The notes under the pieces were generated by a model, which saw only the letters and a program-made list of their open reading frames with translations, was not told the DNA's origin and searched no databases. From NCBI GenBank assembly GCA_027486255.1, contig JAIXPL010000056.1, positions 1 to 64,000 of the forward strand: 64,000 bases of DNA. Direction: 5' to 3'. The position numbers were made by a program, and so were the translations under genes. Positions 26,978 through 34,921 of the stretch are shown piece after piece; the stretch's first letter is position 1, and every line of letters starts with the position of its first letter. Origin of the DNA: Comamonadaceae bacterium (GTDB lineage: Bacteria; Pseudomonadota; Gammaproteobacteria; Burkholderiales; Burkholderiaceae_C).

Positions 26978-28117
26978 TCAGCGCGGGGGTGCGAAGCGCC
27001 ACCAGGGCAGCTCACGGTGCAGGCTCAGCACCTCACCGCTGCGGCGCGCCACATAACCGGGCAGGGACTCCAGCTTGTCTTTCCAGGCCGCTTGCTGCAG
27101 CAGCTCGCGCAGGGCCGCCAGGGGTGGCTCCTCCAGGGCGGCCTTCAAGCACACCAGGTAGTAGTCTTCCTCCAAGAGCGGCACGAAGCCCAGGCCGCGC
27201 CGCCGTGCCGCCGCTTCAATCACCAAGCCCGTGTCGGCCTGCCCCGAGAGCACCGCCTGCACCACGGCTGCATGCGAGGGCTCCAGGCGGTGCCAGCCCT
27301 CAATGGCTTCTTCACCCAGGCCAGCCTCGGCGCGCAACTGCTCGGCCAAGAGGCGCGTGCCCGCGCCCAGGGCCCGGTTCACGTAGCGGGCGCCCGTGCG
27401 CGCCACATCGGCAAAGGTCTGCAGGCCCAGCGGGTTGCCCGGTGCCACCGCCAGGCCTTGCCTGCGCCGTGCAAAGCCCAGGATCTTGTGCCGCCCCGGC
27501 TGCAGCAGCGGCTGGTAGGTGCGCTGGGCCAGTGTGCCGGGGGCGGGCGAGGGCGGCACATGAAAGCCCGCCAGGGTGCAGCGCCCTTCGTTGAGCGCGG
27601 CGATGGCGTCCACACTGCCGCAAAAGCGCACGTCCAGGTGCAGCTGGGCCTGAGCGGCTGCATGTTCGCGCAGCAGAGGCAGGGCGTCGTCGTGGCTGGC
27701 GAACAGGGTCAGCAGGTGGGCGCGGTCGTCGAAGGCCACCGCGAAGACCTGCTCCAGGCCAGCCTGCAGCGCTTCAATCTGCGGCGCCAGCCGGGCTTGG
27801 GCCTGCCGCTCGGCCCACAGCAGCTTGTCGCCAAACTCGCTCAGGTGCGCCGCCTGGCCGCGCTCCCACACCACCAGGCTGCGGTCGAGCTCGGCTTCCC
27901 AGCGCTTGAGCTGGCCCCAGGTGTGCCGGTAAGACTGCCCGAGCCGACGGGCTGCGCCAGAGATGGAACCTTCGTCTTTGAGCGCCTGCAACAGGTCCAG
28001 CAGCGGGTGGGAAATCGCCCCGGCCGCGTCGCGGCGGCCGAAGGCGTAGGAGAGTTCGATCTGGCGCACGGCTGGAGTATCGGCCAAGCGGTGCCAGGCC
28101 CCGCCATCGGCGGTCAC
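26978..28117 (-). CDS. ModE-like HTH regulator with periplasmic-binding-like effector domain
   Basis: 379 residues. The N-terminal winged helix of ModE/LysR type is LLDLLQALKDEGSISGAARRLGQSYRHTWGQLKRWE. A C-terminal PBP-like domain starts near residue 150 (LTLFASHDDALPLL) and contains LAVAPGNPLGLQTFADVAR and YVNRALGAGTR. This architecture usually accompanies molybdate or tungstate transporters, and the gene is divergent from tupBCA here. It probably represses tup when tungstate (or molybdate) is bound. The start is not firmly fixed. Confidence 0.85.
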   Translation of the reverse strand: MTADGGAWHRLADTPAVRQIELSYAFGRRDAAGAISHPLLDLLQALKDEGSISGAARRLGQSYRHTWGQLKRWEAELDRSLVVWERGQAAHLSEFGDKLLWAERQAQARLAPQIEALQAGLEQVFAVAFDDRAHLLTLFASHDDALPLLREHAAAQAQLHLDVRFCGSVDAIAALNEGRCTLAGFHVPPSPAPGTLAQRTYQPLLQPGRHKILGFARRRQGLAVAPGNPLGLQTFADVARTGARYVNRALGAGTRLLAEQLRAEAGLGEEAIEGWHRLEPSHAAVVQAVLSGQADTGLVIEAAARRRGLGFVPLLEEDYYLVCLKAALEEPPLAALRELLQQAAWKDKLESLPGYVARRSGEVLSLHRELPWWRFAPPR

Positions 28118-28210
28118 GGTCTATGCCCCACGCGCTGCTGGGTCATTGGCCCGTCTTCGCTGCACGCAAAGGGGGGCTCCCTCGTGCAAGGCGGCGCCTG
28201 TGCTGCCACC

Positions 28211-28228
28211 TATGCAGCGTGATGCATA
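28211..28228. promoter_or_regulatory. Candidate operator of the tungstate regulator
   Basis: A perfect inverted repeat TATGCA-N6-TGCATA sits in the divergent region between the ModE-like gene and tupB, about 55 bp before tupB. Its position suits an operator for the regulator. It does not match the enterobacterial ModE box closely, so the binding protein is inferred from location. Confidence 0.5.
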
Positions 28229-28282
28229 AGCGCCGCACGGCCCTGCGCGGTGCGGGGGGCGCGTCTTAAGATGCGCGCCGCT

Positions 28283-29017
28283 ATGAATCCCTTCCTCGAG
28301 AGCGTGGCCACAGCGCTGCGCCTCATCATTGAACTCGACCCCGTTCTGCTGGCCATCGTCGGCCGCTCGTTGGCCGTCAGTGCCACGGCCTGTGCCCTGG
28401 CCTGCGTGGCCGGCCTGTTGCTCGGCGCCTGGCTGGCGGTGGCGCGCTTTCCGGGGCGAGGCGCGTGCCTCACGAGCTTGAACACACTGCTGGCCGTGCC
28501 TTCGGTGCTGGTGGGCCTCTTGGTGTACTTGCTGCTGTCGCGTTCAGGCCCGCTGGGTTTTCTGGGCTGGCTGTTTTCCTTCAAGGCCATGGTGCTGGCG
28601 CAGGCCCTGCTGGTGCTGCCGGTGGCCGCCGCGCTGGCGCGCCAAGCCATTGAAGACGCCGACCAGGCCCATGGCGAGCAACTGCAGTCGCTCGGGGCCG
28701 GCCCCACCCTGCGCGGCCTGCTGCTGGCCTGGGATGAGCGTTATGCGCTGTTCACCGTGGTGATCGCCTGCTTTGGCCGCGCCATCTCCGAAGTGGGCGC
28801 CGTGATGATCGTGGGTGGCAACATCGACGGCTTCACGCGCGTGATGACCACCGCCATTGCCCTGGAAACCAGCAAGGGCGACCTGCCGCTGGCCGTGGCC
28901 CTGGGCGTGGTGCTGCTCTTGGTGGTGCTCTTACTCAACATGGCGATCTCCCTGCTGCGCCGCTGGCGCATGGGCCGGGCCGATGCACCGCTGCAGACCC
29001 TGCAGGCCACGCCATGA
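28283..29017 (+). CDS. tupB: Tungstate ABC transporter permease TupB
   Basis: 244 residues, about five or six membrane spans. The cytoplasmic coupling (EAA) loop is EDADQAHGEQLQSLGAGPTL, and downstream GRAISEVGAVMIVGGNIDGFTR is highly characteristic of TupB/WtpB-type permeases. ATG 28283 (MNPFLESVATALRLI) is chosen; ATG 28271 would add four residues, and neither has a clear ribosome binding site. The stop overlaps tupC by four bases. Confidence 0.9.
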   Translation: MNPFLESVATALRLIIELDPVLLAIVGRSLAVSATACALACVAGLLLGAWLAVARFPGRGACLTSLNTLLAVPSVLVGLLVYLLLSRSGPLGFLGWLFSFKAMVLAQALLVLPVAAALARQAIEDADQAHGEQLQSLGAGPTLRGLLLAWDERYALFTVVIACFGRAISEVGAVMIVGGNIDGFTRVMTTAIALETSKGDLPLAVALGVVLLLVVLLLNMAISLLRRWRMGRADAPLQTLQATP

Positions 29018-29712
29018 CGAATCTGCTGGAACTCCACGCCGTGGACGTGCGCTATCGCGCAGCGCTGGCCTTGTCTGGGGTGAATCTGTGCATCGCCCGC
29101 GGTGAACGCGTGGCCTTCATCGGTGCCAACGGCAGCGGCAAGAGCACCTTGCTGCGCGTGCTGCACGGCCTGCAGCGGCCCACGGCGGGCACGCTGCACC
29201 GCGATACCCAGGTCTTGCAGGCCATGCTGTTTCAGAGGCCCTACATGCTGCGCACCAGTGCGCTGAACAACGTGGCGCTGGGCCTGTGGCTGCGTGGTGT
29301 GCCCTGGCGCCAGGCCTGCACGCAGGCACGTCCGGCCCTGGCTCGCGTGGGCCTGGCCGACCTGGCCGGGCGCCATGCGCCAGCGCTGTCGGGCGGTCAG
29401 CAGCAACGCCTGGCTCTCGCGCGTGCCTGGGGCCTGCAGCCCGGGCTGCTGCTGCTCGATGAGCCCACCTCCAGCCTGGACCCGCATGCCAAGCGCGAGG
29501 TTGAACGCCTGATGGCTGAGTTCGCAGCGGCCGACGTGACGCTGGCTTTTTCAAGCCACAACCTCGGCCAGGTCAAGCGCCTGGCCACCCGCGTGGTCTA
29601 CCTGGAGCGAGGCCGCATCCTGGCCGACCTGCCCGTGCGTGATTTCTTCGAGGGGCCGCTGCACCAGACCTCCCCCGAAGCCGACTTGTTTGTTAAAGGA
29701 GAACTTGGATGA
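29014..29712 (+). CDS. tupC: Tungstate ABC transporter ATP-binding protein TupC
   Basis: 232 residues, a single compact ABC ATPase. Walker A is GANGSGKST near residue 39, the Q-loop is LFQRPYML, the signature LSGGQQQRLALARAW, Walker B LLLLDEPTSSLD, and the H-loop SSHN. It overlaps tupB (ATGA) and tupA (ATGA). The length is at the short end, with no regulatory C-terminal TOBE domain of the ModC kind, as expected for TupC. Confidence 0.92.
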   Translation: MTNLLELHAVDVRYRAALALSGVNLCIARGERVAFIGANGSGKSTLLRVLHGLQRPTAGTLHRDTQVLQAMLFQRPYMLRTSALNNVALGLWLRGVPWRQACTQARPALARVGLADLAGRHAPALSGGQQQRLALARAWGLQPGLLLLDEPTSSLDPHAKREVERLMAEFAAADVTLAFSSHNLGQVKRLATRVVYLERGRILADLPVRDFFEGPLHQTSPEADLFVKGELG

Positions 29713-30527
29713 CCCTCTTTCGCTGCATGCGCGCCACATTGGCCGCCGCCCTGCTGGCCGCTTCGGCTGGCGTGTCTTGGGCCCAGACCATCACCATGGC
29801 CTCGACCACCTCGACCGAGCAGTCGGGCCTGTTCGGCCACCTGCTGCCCGCCTTCAAGAAAGCCACGGGCCTCGACGTGAAGGTGGTCGCGGTCGGCTCG
29901 GGCCAGGCCATTGACATGGCCCGCCGGGGCGATGCCGACGTGCTGTTCGCGCACGACCAACCGGCCGAAGAGAAGTTTGTGGCCGACGGCTTTGCCGCCC
30001 GCCGTTACCCCGTGATGTACAACGACTTCATCCTCATCGGCCCCAAGGCCGACCCGGCCGGCACGCGCGGCAAGGACATCGTGGAAGCGCTGCGCAAGCT
30101 GGCCTCGGCCAACGCGGCCTTCGTCTCACGCGGTGACAAAAGTGGCACCCATGCGGCCGAGAACCGCTATTGGACGCAGGCGGGCATCACTGCGGCACGC
30201 GGCACCGGCTACCGGGAGTGTGGCTGCGGCATGGGCCCGGCGCTCAATATCGCAGGCTCTGTGGGCGGCTATGTGCTGGCCGACCGCGGCACCTGGCTGA
30301 ATTTCAAGAACCGGGGCGATCTGGCCATTCTGGTGGAGGGTGACCAGCGCCTGTTCAACCAGTACGGCGTGATGGCCGTCAGCGCCCAGAAGCATCCGCA
30401 CGTGAAGACGGCCGATGCCCAGAAGTTCGTCGATTGGATCATCTCGCCGGCCGGCCAGCAGGTGATTGCCGGCTACAAGATCGGCGGCGAGCAGCTGTTC
30501 TTCCCCAACGCCAACAGCGCCCGCTGA
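29709..30527 (+). CDS. tupA: Tungstate-binding periplasmic protein TupA
   Basis: 272 residues with signal peptide (LAAALLAASAGVSWAQ). The anion-binding TupA signature follows directly as ITMASTTSTEQSGL, with a second contact segment FVSRGDKSGTHAAE and GYRECGCGMGPALNIA. TupA binds tungstate far more tightly than molybdate. Gene order tupB-tupC-tupA is unusual compared with the common tupA-first order. No tungsten enzyme is in the window. Confidence 0.92.
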   Translation: MTLFRCMRATLAAALLAASAGVSWAQTITMASTTSTEQSGLFGHLLPAFKKATGLDVKVVAVGSGQAIDMARRGDADVLFAHDQPAEEKFVADGFAARRYPVMYNDFILIGPKADPAGTRGKDIVEALRKLASANAAFVSRGDKSGTHAAENRYWTQAGITAARGTGYRECGCGMGPALNIAGSVGGYVLADRGTWLNFKNRGDLAILVEGDQRLFNQYGVMAVSAQKHPHVKTADAQKFVDWIISPAGQQVIAGYKIGGEQLFFPNANSAR

Positions 30528-30533
30528 GGCTAA

Positions 30534-30554
30534 GCCCGGGCGCTCAGCCCGGGC
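30534..30554. terminator. GC hairpin between convergent tupA and lipoprotein gene
   Basis: GCCCGGGC occurs twice separated by five bases and can form an eight-bp stem in either transcript. It lies between two convergent stop codons, a normal position for a shared terminator, but lacks a U-tract. Confidence 0.4.
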
Positions 30555-30566
30555 CGCAGCTCACGT

Positions 30567-31559
30567 TCAGGGCTTGGCGTGGGCCCGGGCGCGCTGGTAG
30601 AGGCTCAGGTCAATGAACTTGTCGGCCGCCGGCGGCTTGCCGCCCCACTGGCCTTCCATCTCGGCGCGCAGCGCCAGCACGTTCTGGAAGCCCGCCATGT
30701 CGAAGGCGCAGTCCTTGCTCAGGCCGTGGCCGGGGGAGTTGAGCTCCTTGTAGGTCAGCTCGGCATTGCGGGCATCGAGCTTGAGCTCGCGCATCAGCAC
30801 CTTCAGCGCCAGCTCACGCTCAGCCGGATTTTGCGCGGCCCGGCAGCCTTCAATGTAGGCGGCGAGGTAGCGCTCCAGCGCCGAGGCGTTGGTCTTGGCC
30901 CAGGGGCGCATCACGAACACGCCTTGCGCCTGGTAGGGGCCGAAGAGCTCCCGGGTGGTGCCCAGGCTCTTGGCACCGCGCTCCTTGGCCAGGAAGTTCC
31001 AGGGCGGGTTCAGGACGGTGGCCGCGCCTGCCGGCGTGTCCATCGACTTGGTGCGTGCCTCCGAGCCACCCAGGGGGTTGAGCTGGTAGTCCTGGCCTTC
31101 CTTGAGGCCGGCATCCTTGAGGATCTTGCGGCCGATCAGGGCATAGGCGGTGTTGGGCGCATCCACCACATAGGTGCGGCCGCGCAGGTCGGCCACCTTC
31201 TGGATCTCCGGGCGCACCAGCAATTCGTTCATGCCGCCGTCGCCGCCGGCCACGATGACTGCATCGGCCTTGGCCACCTCGATCATGGCCACCGCGTTGT
31301 CAACTGCCGCGTGCGCGATGTCGAAGCGGCCGGCCGCCAGGCCTGCGCGCTGCTCGGTGGAGTTCGGTGTGAACTGCATCTGCGTCGTGATGCCGCGCCG
31401 CGCGAAGTAGCCCTTCTCTTGGGCCATGTAGATGGGCAGGTTGCTGGCGCCGCGGAACACGTTCACGCGCAGCGTGACCGGGTCATTGGGGGGGGCCACC
31501 GGGGCGCTGGCGCAGCCGGCCAGGACCAGGGGAGCAAGGACAGCAAGAACTTTGAACAT
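30567..31559 (-). CDS. NMT1/SsuA-like ABC substrate-binding lipoprotein, orphan
   Basis: 330 residues. The lipobox LAGC at residues 12-15 predicts a lipid-anchored envelope protein. The body has the nitrate/taurine/thiamine-precursor receptor pattern: VNVFRGASNLPIYMAQEKGYFARRGI, AGLAAGRFDIAHAAVDN and LRGRTYVVDAPNTAYALIGRK. The usual ATPase and permease genes are absent nearby. It precedes the Bug gene's 3' end on the same strand by 94 bp, so it may belong to the same GntR-controlled set. Confidence 0.85.
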   Translation of the reverse strand: MFKVLAVLAPLVLAGCASAPVAPPNDPVTLRVNVFRGASNLPIYMAQEKGYFARRGITTQMQFTPNSTEQRAGLAAGRFDIAHAAVDNAVAMIEVAKADAVIVAGGDGGMNELLVRPEIQKVADLRGRTYVVDAPNTAYALIGRKILKDAGLKEGQDYQLNPLGGSEARTKSMDTPAGAATVLNPPWNFLAKERGAKSLGTTRELFGPYQAQGVFVMRPWAKTNASALERYLAAYIEGCRAAQNPAERELALKVLMRELKLDARNAELTYKELNSPGHGLSKDCAFDMAGFQNVLALRAEMEGQWGGKPPAADKFIDLSLYQRARAHAKP

Positions 31560-31653
31560 CGGCGGACTTTCAGCAAAAGTAAAAGAATCCTTGCATTCTG
31601 CGGGCCCGCCCCGGCTCAGCGAGTCGGTTCAAGCCCGTCTTGACAAGATGGTT

Positions 31654-32622
31654 TTACTCCACCTTAGCGCCGGTTTCTTTGACCACCTTGGCCCATTTGC
31701 GCAGTTCCTTTTGCACCAGGGCATTGAACGAGTCGGTGCTGCCCACGGACGCCTCAAAGCCCACGTTGCGCAGCCTCTCGCGGGTGTCGGGCTGGGCGGC
31801 GATCTTGGCCATCTCCTCGCGCAGCCGCGCCACTACGGCTGGCGGCGTGGAGGCGGGCACCCACAGGCCCACCCAGGAATCGTCTTCAAAGCCGGTAAAG
31901 CCGGCTTCGGCGATGGTGGGCACATCGGGGATGGCGCTGTTGCGGGTGGCGCTGGTCACGGCCAGGCCGATCAGTCGCCCGGCCTTGATTTGCGGCACGG
32001 TCGGCGGCAGCGCAGCGGCGGCCACCTCCACCTCACCCGCGATGGCGGCCTGCATCAGCGGCGGAATGCCCTTGTAGGGCACGTGCGTGACATCGGCCTT
32101 GCCCAGCACCTTGAACAGGTACTCGGCCGACAGCTGCGGCGTGGTGCCATACCCGGGCGAGCCGTACTTCACGGCCTTGCCCTGGCGGGCGCGATCGACC
32201 ACGTCCTTGAGCGAGCGGATGCCGCTGGCCGGGTTGGCCACGATGATGTTGGGCGTGGTGGCCAAGAGCACCACAGGCACCAGGTCTTTCTCGGCGTCGT
32301 AGCCCAGGTTCTGGTACAGGTAGGGCGTGACGGCATAGGCCGTGGAGCTCACCAGCACGGTGTAGCCGTCGGCCGGGGCCTTGGCCACCGCCTGGATGGA
32401 CAGCAGCGAGCCGGCGCCGGCCCGGTTGTCCACCACCACGGCCTGGCCCCAGCTGTCGGCCAGCTTCTGTGCGAACAGCCGCCCCACCACGTCTTGCGGG
32501 CTGCCCACGGAGGCGGTGACAAAGCGCACGGGTTTGTTCGGGTAGGCCTGGGCCGTGGCCAGCGTGCTGGCCGCGGCGAGCAAGGTGGCGGCCAGGCTGC
32601 GCAAGAGGGGGGTCAGGGTCAT
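31654..32622 (-). CDS. Bug family (tripartite tricarboxylate) solute-binding protein
   Basis: 322 residues from the ATG at 32622, which has GAGGAGACACGAGC before it; a frame extending to 33087 merely overlaps the GntR gene. The signal peptide is SLAATLLAAASTLATAQ. Motifs are YPNKPVRFVTASVGSPQDVVGR, VDNRAGAGSLL, PADGYT and VPYKGIPPLMQ. The normal PYAAGG loop is replaced by TASVGSPQD, as in the Bug protein at 6556-7530 (SQVD). It lies 35 bp after the GntR gene and is probably in one operon with it. Confidence 0.92.
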   Translation of the reverse strand: MTLTPLLRSLAATLLAAASTLATAQAYPNKPVRFVTASVGSPQDVVGRLFAQKLADSWGQAVVVDNRAGAGSLLSIQAVAKAPADGYTVLVSSTAYAVTPYLYQNLGYDAEKDLVPVVLLATTPNIIVANPASGIRSLKDVVDRARQGKAVKYGSPGYGTTPQLSAEYLFKVLGKADVTHVPYKGIPPLMQAAIAGEVEVAAAALPPTVPQIKAGRLIGLAVTSATRNSAIPDVPTIAEAGFTGFEDDSWVGLWVPASTPPAVVARLREEMAKIAAQPDTRERLRNVGFEASVGSTDSFNALVQKELRKWAKVVKETGAKVE

Positions 32623-32657
32623 GCTCGTGTCTCCTCGAAGGTTGGTGGGAAAAGGGC

Positions 32658-33389
32658 TCAGCGCTTGCGTGTGGACTGGGCGGGTGAGGGGGGCGCTTGG
32701 CGCCTGGCGTTCCAGACCGCGGCCAGGTCGCGCACCTGCTCGGCGCGCAGGGTGACGTGGGCCATCATCAGGCGCTCGGCCTGGGCGTCGTCGCCGGCCA
32801 TCACCGCCTGCAGCAGGGCAGCGTGCTCGCCGTGGGCCGTGGCCATGTCGGTGACCGAGTGCATGCTGCCCAGGCGCACCGGCGCGATCTTGTGCAGGCA
32901 CAGCTGAATGTGCTCTTCCAGGCTGGGGTTGTGCGCGCCGGCCACCAGGGTGTGGTGGAAGGCGGCGTCGAGCTCGATGTACTGGCTGCGCTGCGCCGCG
33001 TCCAGGCAGTGGCCCATGCGCTCGTGCAGCTGCTGGAGCTCGCTCTTTTGCGCAGCGCTCATGCGCCGGGTGGCCAGACGGGCGCACAGGCCTTCGAGTT
33101 CAGCCAGCACCTCGTAGGAGCCGAACACGTCTTCCAGGCGCATGTCGGCCACGAAGGTGCCGCGGTGCGCCTGCTGTACCGCCAGACCCCGGGCCGCCAG
33201 CTCTGTCAGTGCCTCGCGCACCGGCGTGCGCGACACCGTGAAGCGCTCGGCCAGCGCCTGCTCGTCCAGCCGTTGGCCAGGGCGCAGGCTGCCCTCCAGA
33301 ATGTCCTGCTCCAGCGCCGCCACGATGCGCGTGGCCGAGCGGGTGGGCGAAGGTGATTTCGTCGACGAAATTTGAGTTTTTGTGTACAC
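32658..33389 (-). CDS. GntR family regulator (FadR-like, FCD domain)
   Basis: About 243 residues if the GTG at 33389 is the start; other GTG/TTG codons further upstream are possible and no ribosome binding site decides. The GntR winged helix is ILEGSLRPGQRLDEQALAERFTVSRTPVREAL. The C-terminal FCD ligand domain carries histidine-rich metal-site positions (DAAFHHTLV, HGEHAALLQAV). It is divergent from the hydrolase/LigAB/monooxygenase operon and upstream of a Bug gene, and probably represses both until an acid ligand is bound. Confidence 0.88.
   Translation of the reverse strand: MYTKTQISSTKSPSPTRSATRIVAALEQDILEGSLRPGQRLDEQALAERFTVSRTPVREALTELAARGLAVQQAHRGTFVADMRLEDVFGSYEVLAELEGLCARLATRRMSAAQKSELQQLHERMGHCLDAAQRSQYIELDAAFHHTLVAGAHNPSLEEHIQLCLHKIAPVRLGSMHSVTDMATAHGEHAALLQAVMAGDDAQAERLMMAHVTLRAEQVRDLAAVWNARRQAPPSPAQSTRKR
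33356..33389. promoter_or_regulatory. Two palindromes at the GntR gene start, candidate operators
   Basis: A perfect 16-bp palindrome ATTTCGTCGACGAAAT is at 33356-33371. A GTGTACAC palindrome flanked by TT and GA lies at 33382-33389, overlapping the proposed start codon. GntR/FadR-type regulators commonly bind such TGTACA-centred sites, so autoregulation and control of the divergent catabolic operon is likely. Confidence 0.5.
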
Positions 33390-33466
33390 GAAAGAAAGTT
33401 TTGCATAAGATTTACCGCAGATCAACCAGATAAACACCGGCACCGCCCGAACCCAGGAGACCGACC

Positions 33467-34630
33467 ATGTCCGACCCCACGCTCGAACGCTCGGGCCCCC
33501 GCAGCTTGGAGGAGGCCAAGCGCTGGATGCACGACAAGCTGGCCAAGCGCGTGCACCCGCTGGGCCTGAGTTCGCCCGAGCGCACCGCCCGGCTTATCGA
33601 CGCGCTGCAGGGCCTGGACGGCGAGCGCTGGGCCGCCACCTGGGTGCCGGCCGGCCAGGAGCGCATGGCCGCTGGCGAGGCCGCGCTGGCGCGGGGCGAC
33701 CGCGCCCAGGCCCGTGAGGCCTTCTACGAGGCCTATGGCCTCTTTTTTCTGGGCCGCTTTCCCTGCCCCAACCACCCGGCCAAGCTGGAGTCCTACCGCC
33801 TGGAGCGCCAGGCCTATGTCGCCGCAGGCGCGCTGTTCGATCCGCCGCTCGAACGCGTGGCCGTGCCCTTTGAAGGCCGGGCCGGCGAGGGCCGCGAGGT
33901 GGTCTTTTACGTGCGCCGCCCGCAGGGTGTGCTGCGCCCGCAGGTGGTGGTGATGTGGGGTGGCGTCGATGCCTGGAAGGAGGAGATGACCGAGCTCTCC
34001 GAGCAGCTGCTGCGCCAGGGGCTGGCCACTGTGGCCCTGGACAACGTGGGCACGGGTGAGTCGCCCGTGGTGGCCGTGCCCGATGCCGAGCGCCAGTTCA
34101 TGCCCGTGCTCGACTGGGTGGCCCGCCAGGCCGATCTGGACGGCGCGCGCCCGGCCATCCTGGGCCGCTCCTTCGGCGGCTACTGGGCCACCAAGCTGGC
34201 GCACCTGCAGCCCGAGCGTTTTGCCGCCAGCGTGAACTGGGGGGGCGGGGCGCACCATATGTTCCAGCGCGAATGGGTGGAGGCCTCGCGCCACCCCGAG
34301 AGTTACCTCATGGAATTGGTCGAGACGCGCAGCCGCATGCTGGGCGCGCGCAACGACCAGGAATACATCGATGGCTTTGCGCGCCTCTCGCTCAAAGACC
34401 AGGGCCTGCTCGAGCAGCCCTGCGCGCCCATGCTGCTGGTCAACGGCAAGGACGACCGGCAATGCCCGATTGCCGACATCCACCTGCTCTATGAATCGGG
34501 CTTGCCCAAGGCCGTGCGCCTGTTCCCGGGCGGGCACATGGGCTTTGGCCCGCACACGGTGCCCACCATCGTGCAGTGGCTCAAGGAGCGGCTGCGCATC
34601 GCGCGCGCTCTGGCGGAGGAGGCCGCATGA
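33467..34630 (+). CDS. Alpha/beta hydrolase, FrsA / C-C bond hydrolase-like
   Basis: 387 residues. A helical N-terminal cap (about 1-130) precedes an alpha/beta hydrolase core. The nucleophile elbow is GRSFGGYW, the acid is in VNGKDDRQCP and the base is in FPGGHMGFG, a complete Ser-Asp-His triad. The two-domain layout resembles 2,6-dihydroxypseudooxynicotine hydrolase, which cleaves C-C bonds in heteroaromatic side chains. It overlaps ligA by ATGA. In this operon it could hydrolyse a ring-cleavage product or release the ring substrate. Confidence 0.85.
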   Translation: MSDPTLERSGPRSLEEAKRWMHDKLAKRVHPLGLSSPERTARLIDALQGLDGERWAATWVPAGQERMAAGEAALARGDRAQAREAFYEAYGLFFLGRFPCPNHPAKLESYRLERQAYVAAGALFDPPLERVAVPFEGRAGEGREVVFYVRRPQGVLRPQVVVMWGGVDAWKEEMTELSEQLLRQGLATVALDNVGTGESPVVAVPDAERQFMPVLDWVARQADLDGARPAILGRSFGGYWATKLAHLQPERFAASVNWGGGAHHMFQREWVEASRHPESYLMELVETRSRMLGARNDQEYIDGFARLSLKDQGLLEQPCAPMLLVNGKDDRQCPIADIHLLYESGLPKAVRLFPGGHMGFGPHTVPTIVQWLKERLRIARALAEEAA

Positions 34631-34917
34631 GCAACTGGGTGCAGACCATGCCCTCGGCCGAGGCCTATGGGCTCAACAAGGTGCTGTTCCAGCTGCACCA
34701 CAACGCGGGCGACCTCGCCCGCTACCAGCAGGATGCCCAGGCCTACCTGGCCGGCTACGAACTCACGCCGCGCGCCCATCAGGCCATCTTGGGCAACGAC
34801 GTCGAGCAGCTCTACCTGCTGGGCTGCAACCCCTACCTGCTGCGCGCGCACTGTATTGGCATGCGCATTCCTGAAGCCGACTCACTGGCCGCCCTCAGGC
34901 GCGCCGCACGGAGCTGA
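34627..34917 (+). CDS. Extradiol dioxygenase small subunit, LigA-like
   Basis: A 96-residue all-helical protein matching the LigAB alpha subunit: GLNKVLFQLHHNAGDLARYQQD, LTPRAHQAILGNDVEQLYLLG and HCIGMRIPEADS. The small subunit caps the active site of the LigB catalytic subunit encoded next. It is translationally coupled to the hydrolase (ATGA). Presence as a separate chain is the protocatechuate 4,5-dioxygenase arrangement. Confidence 0.88.
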   Translation: MSNWVQTMPSAEAYGLNKVLFQLHHNAGDLARYQQDAQAYLAGYELTPRAHQAILGNDVEQLYLLGCNPYLLRAHCIGMRIPEADSLAALRRAARS

Positions 34918-34921
34918 ACCC

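Noticed and set aside
26768-28222. Plus-strand 484-codon frame
   Set aside because: Antisense to the EamA and ModE-like genes; composition is shadow-like.
31654-33087. 477-codon frame as one fused protein
   Set aside because: The N-terminal 155 codons overlap the GntR gene in another frame and have no domain; a signal peptide and RBS at 32622 define the real start.
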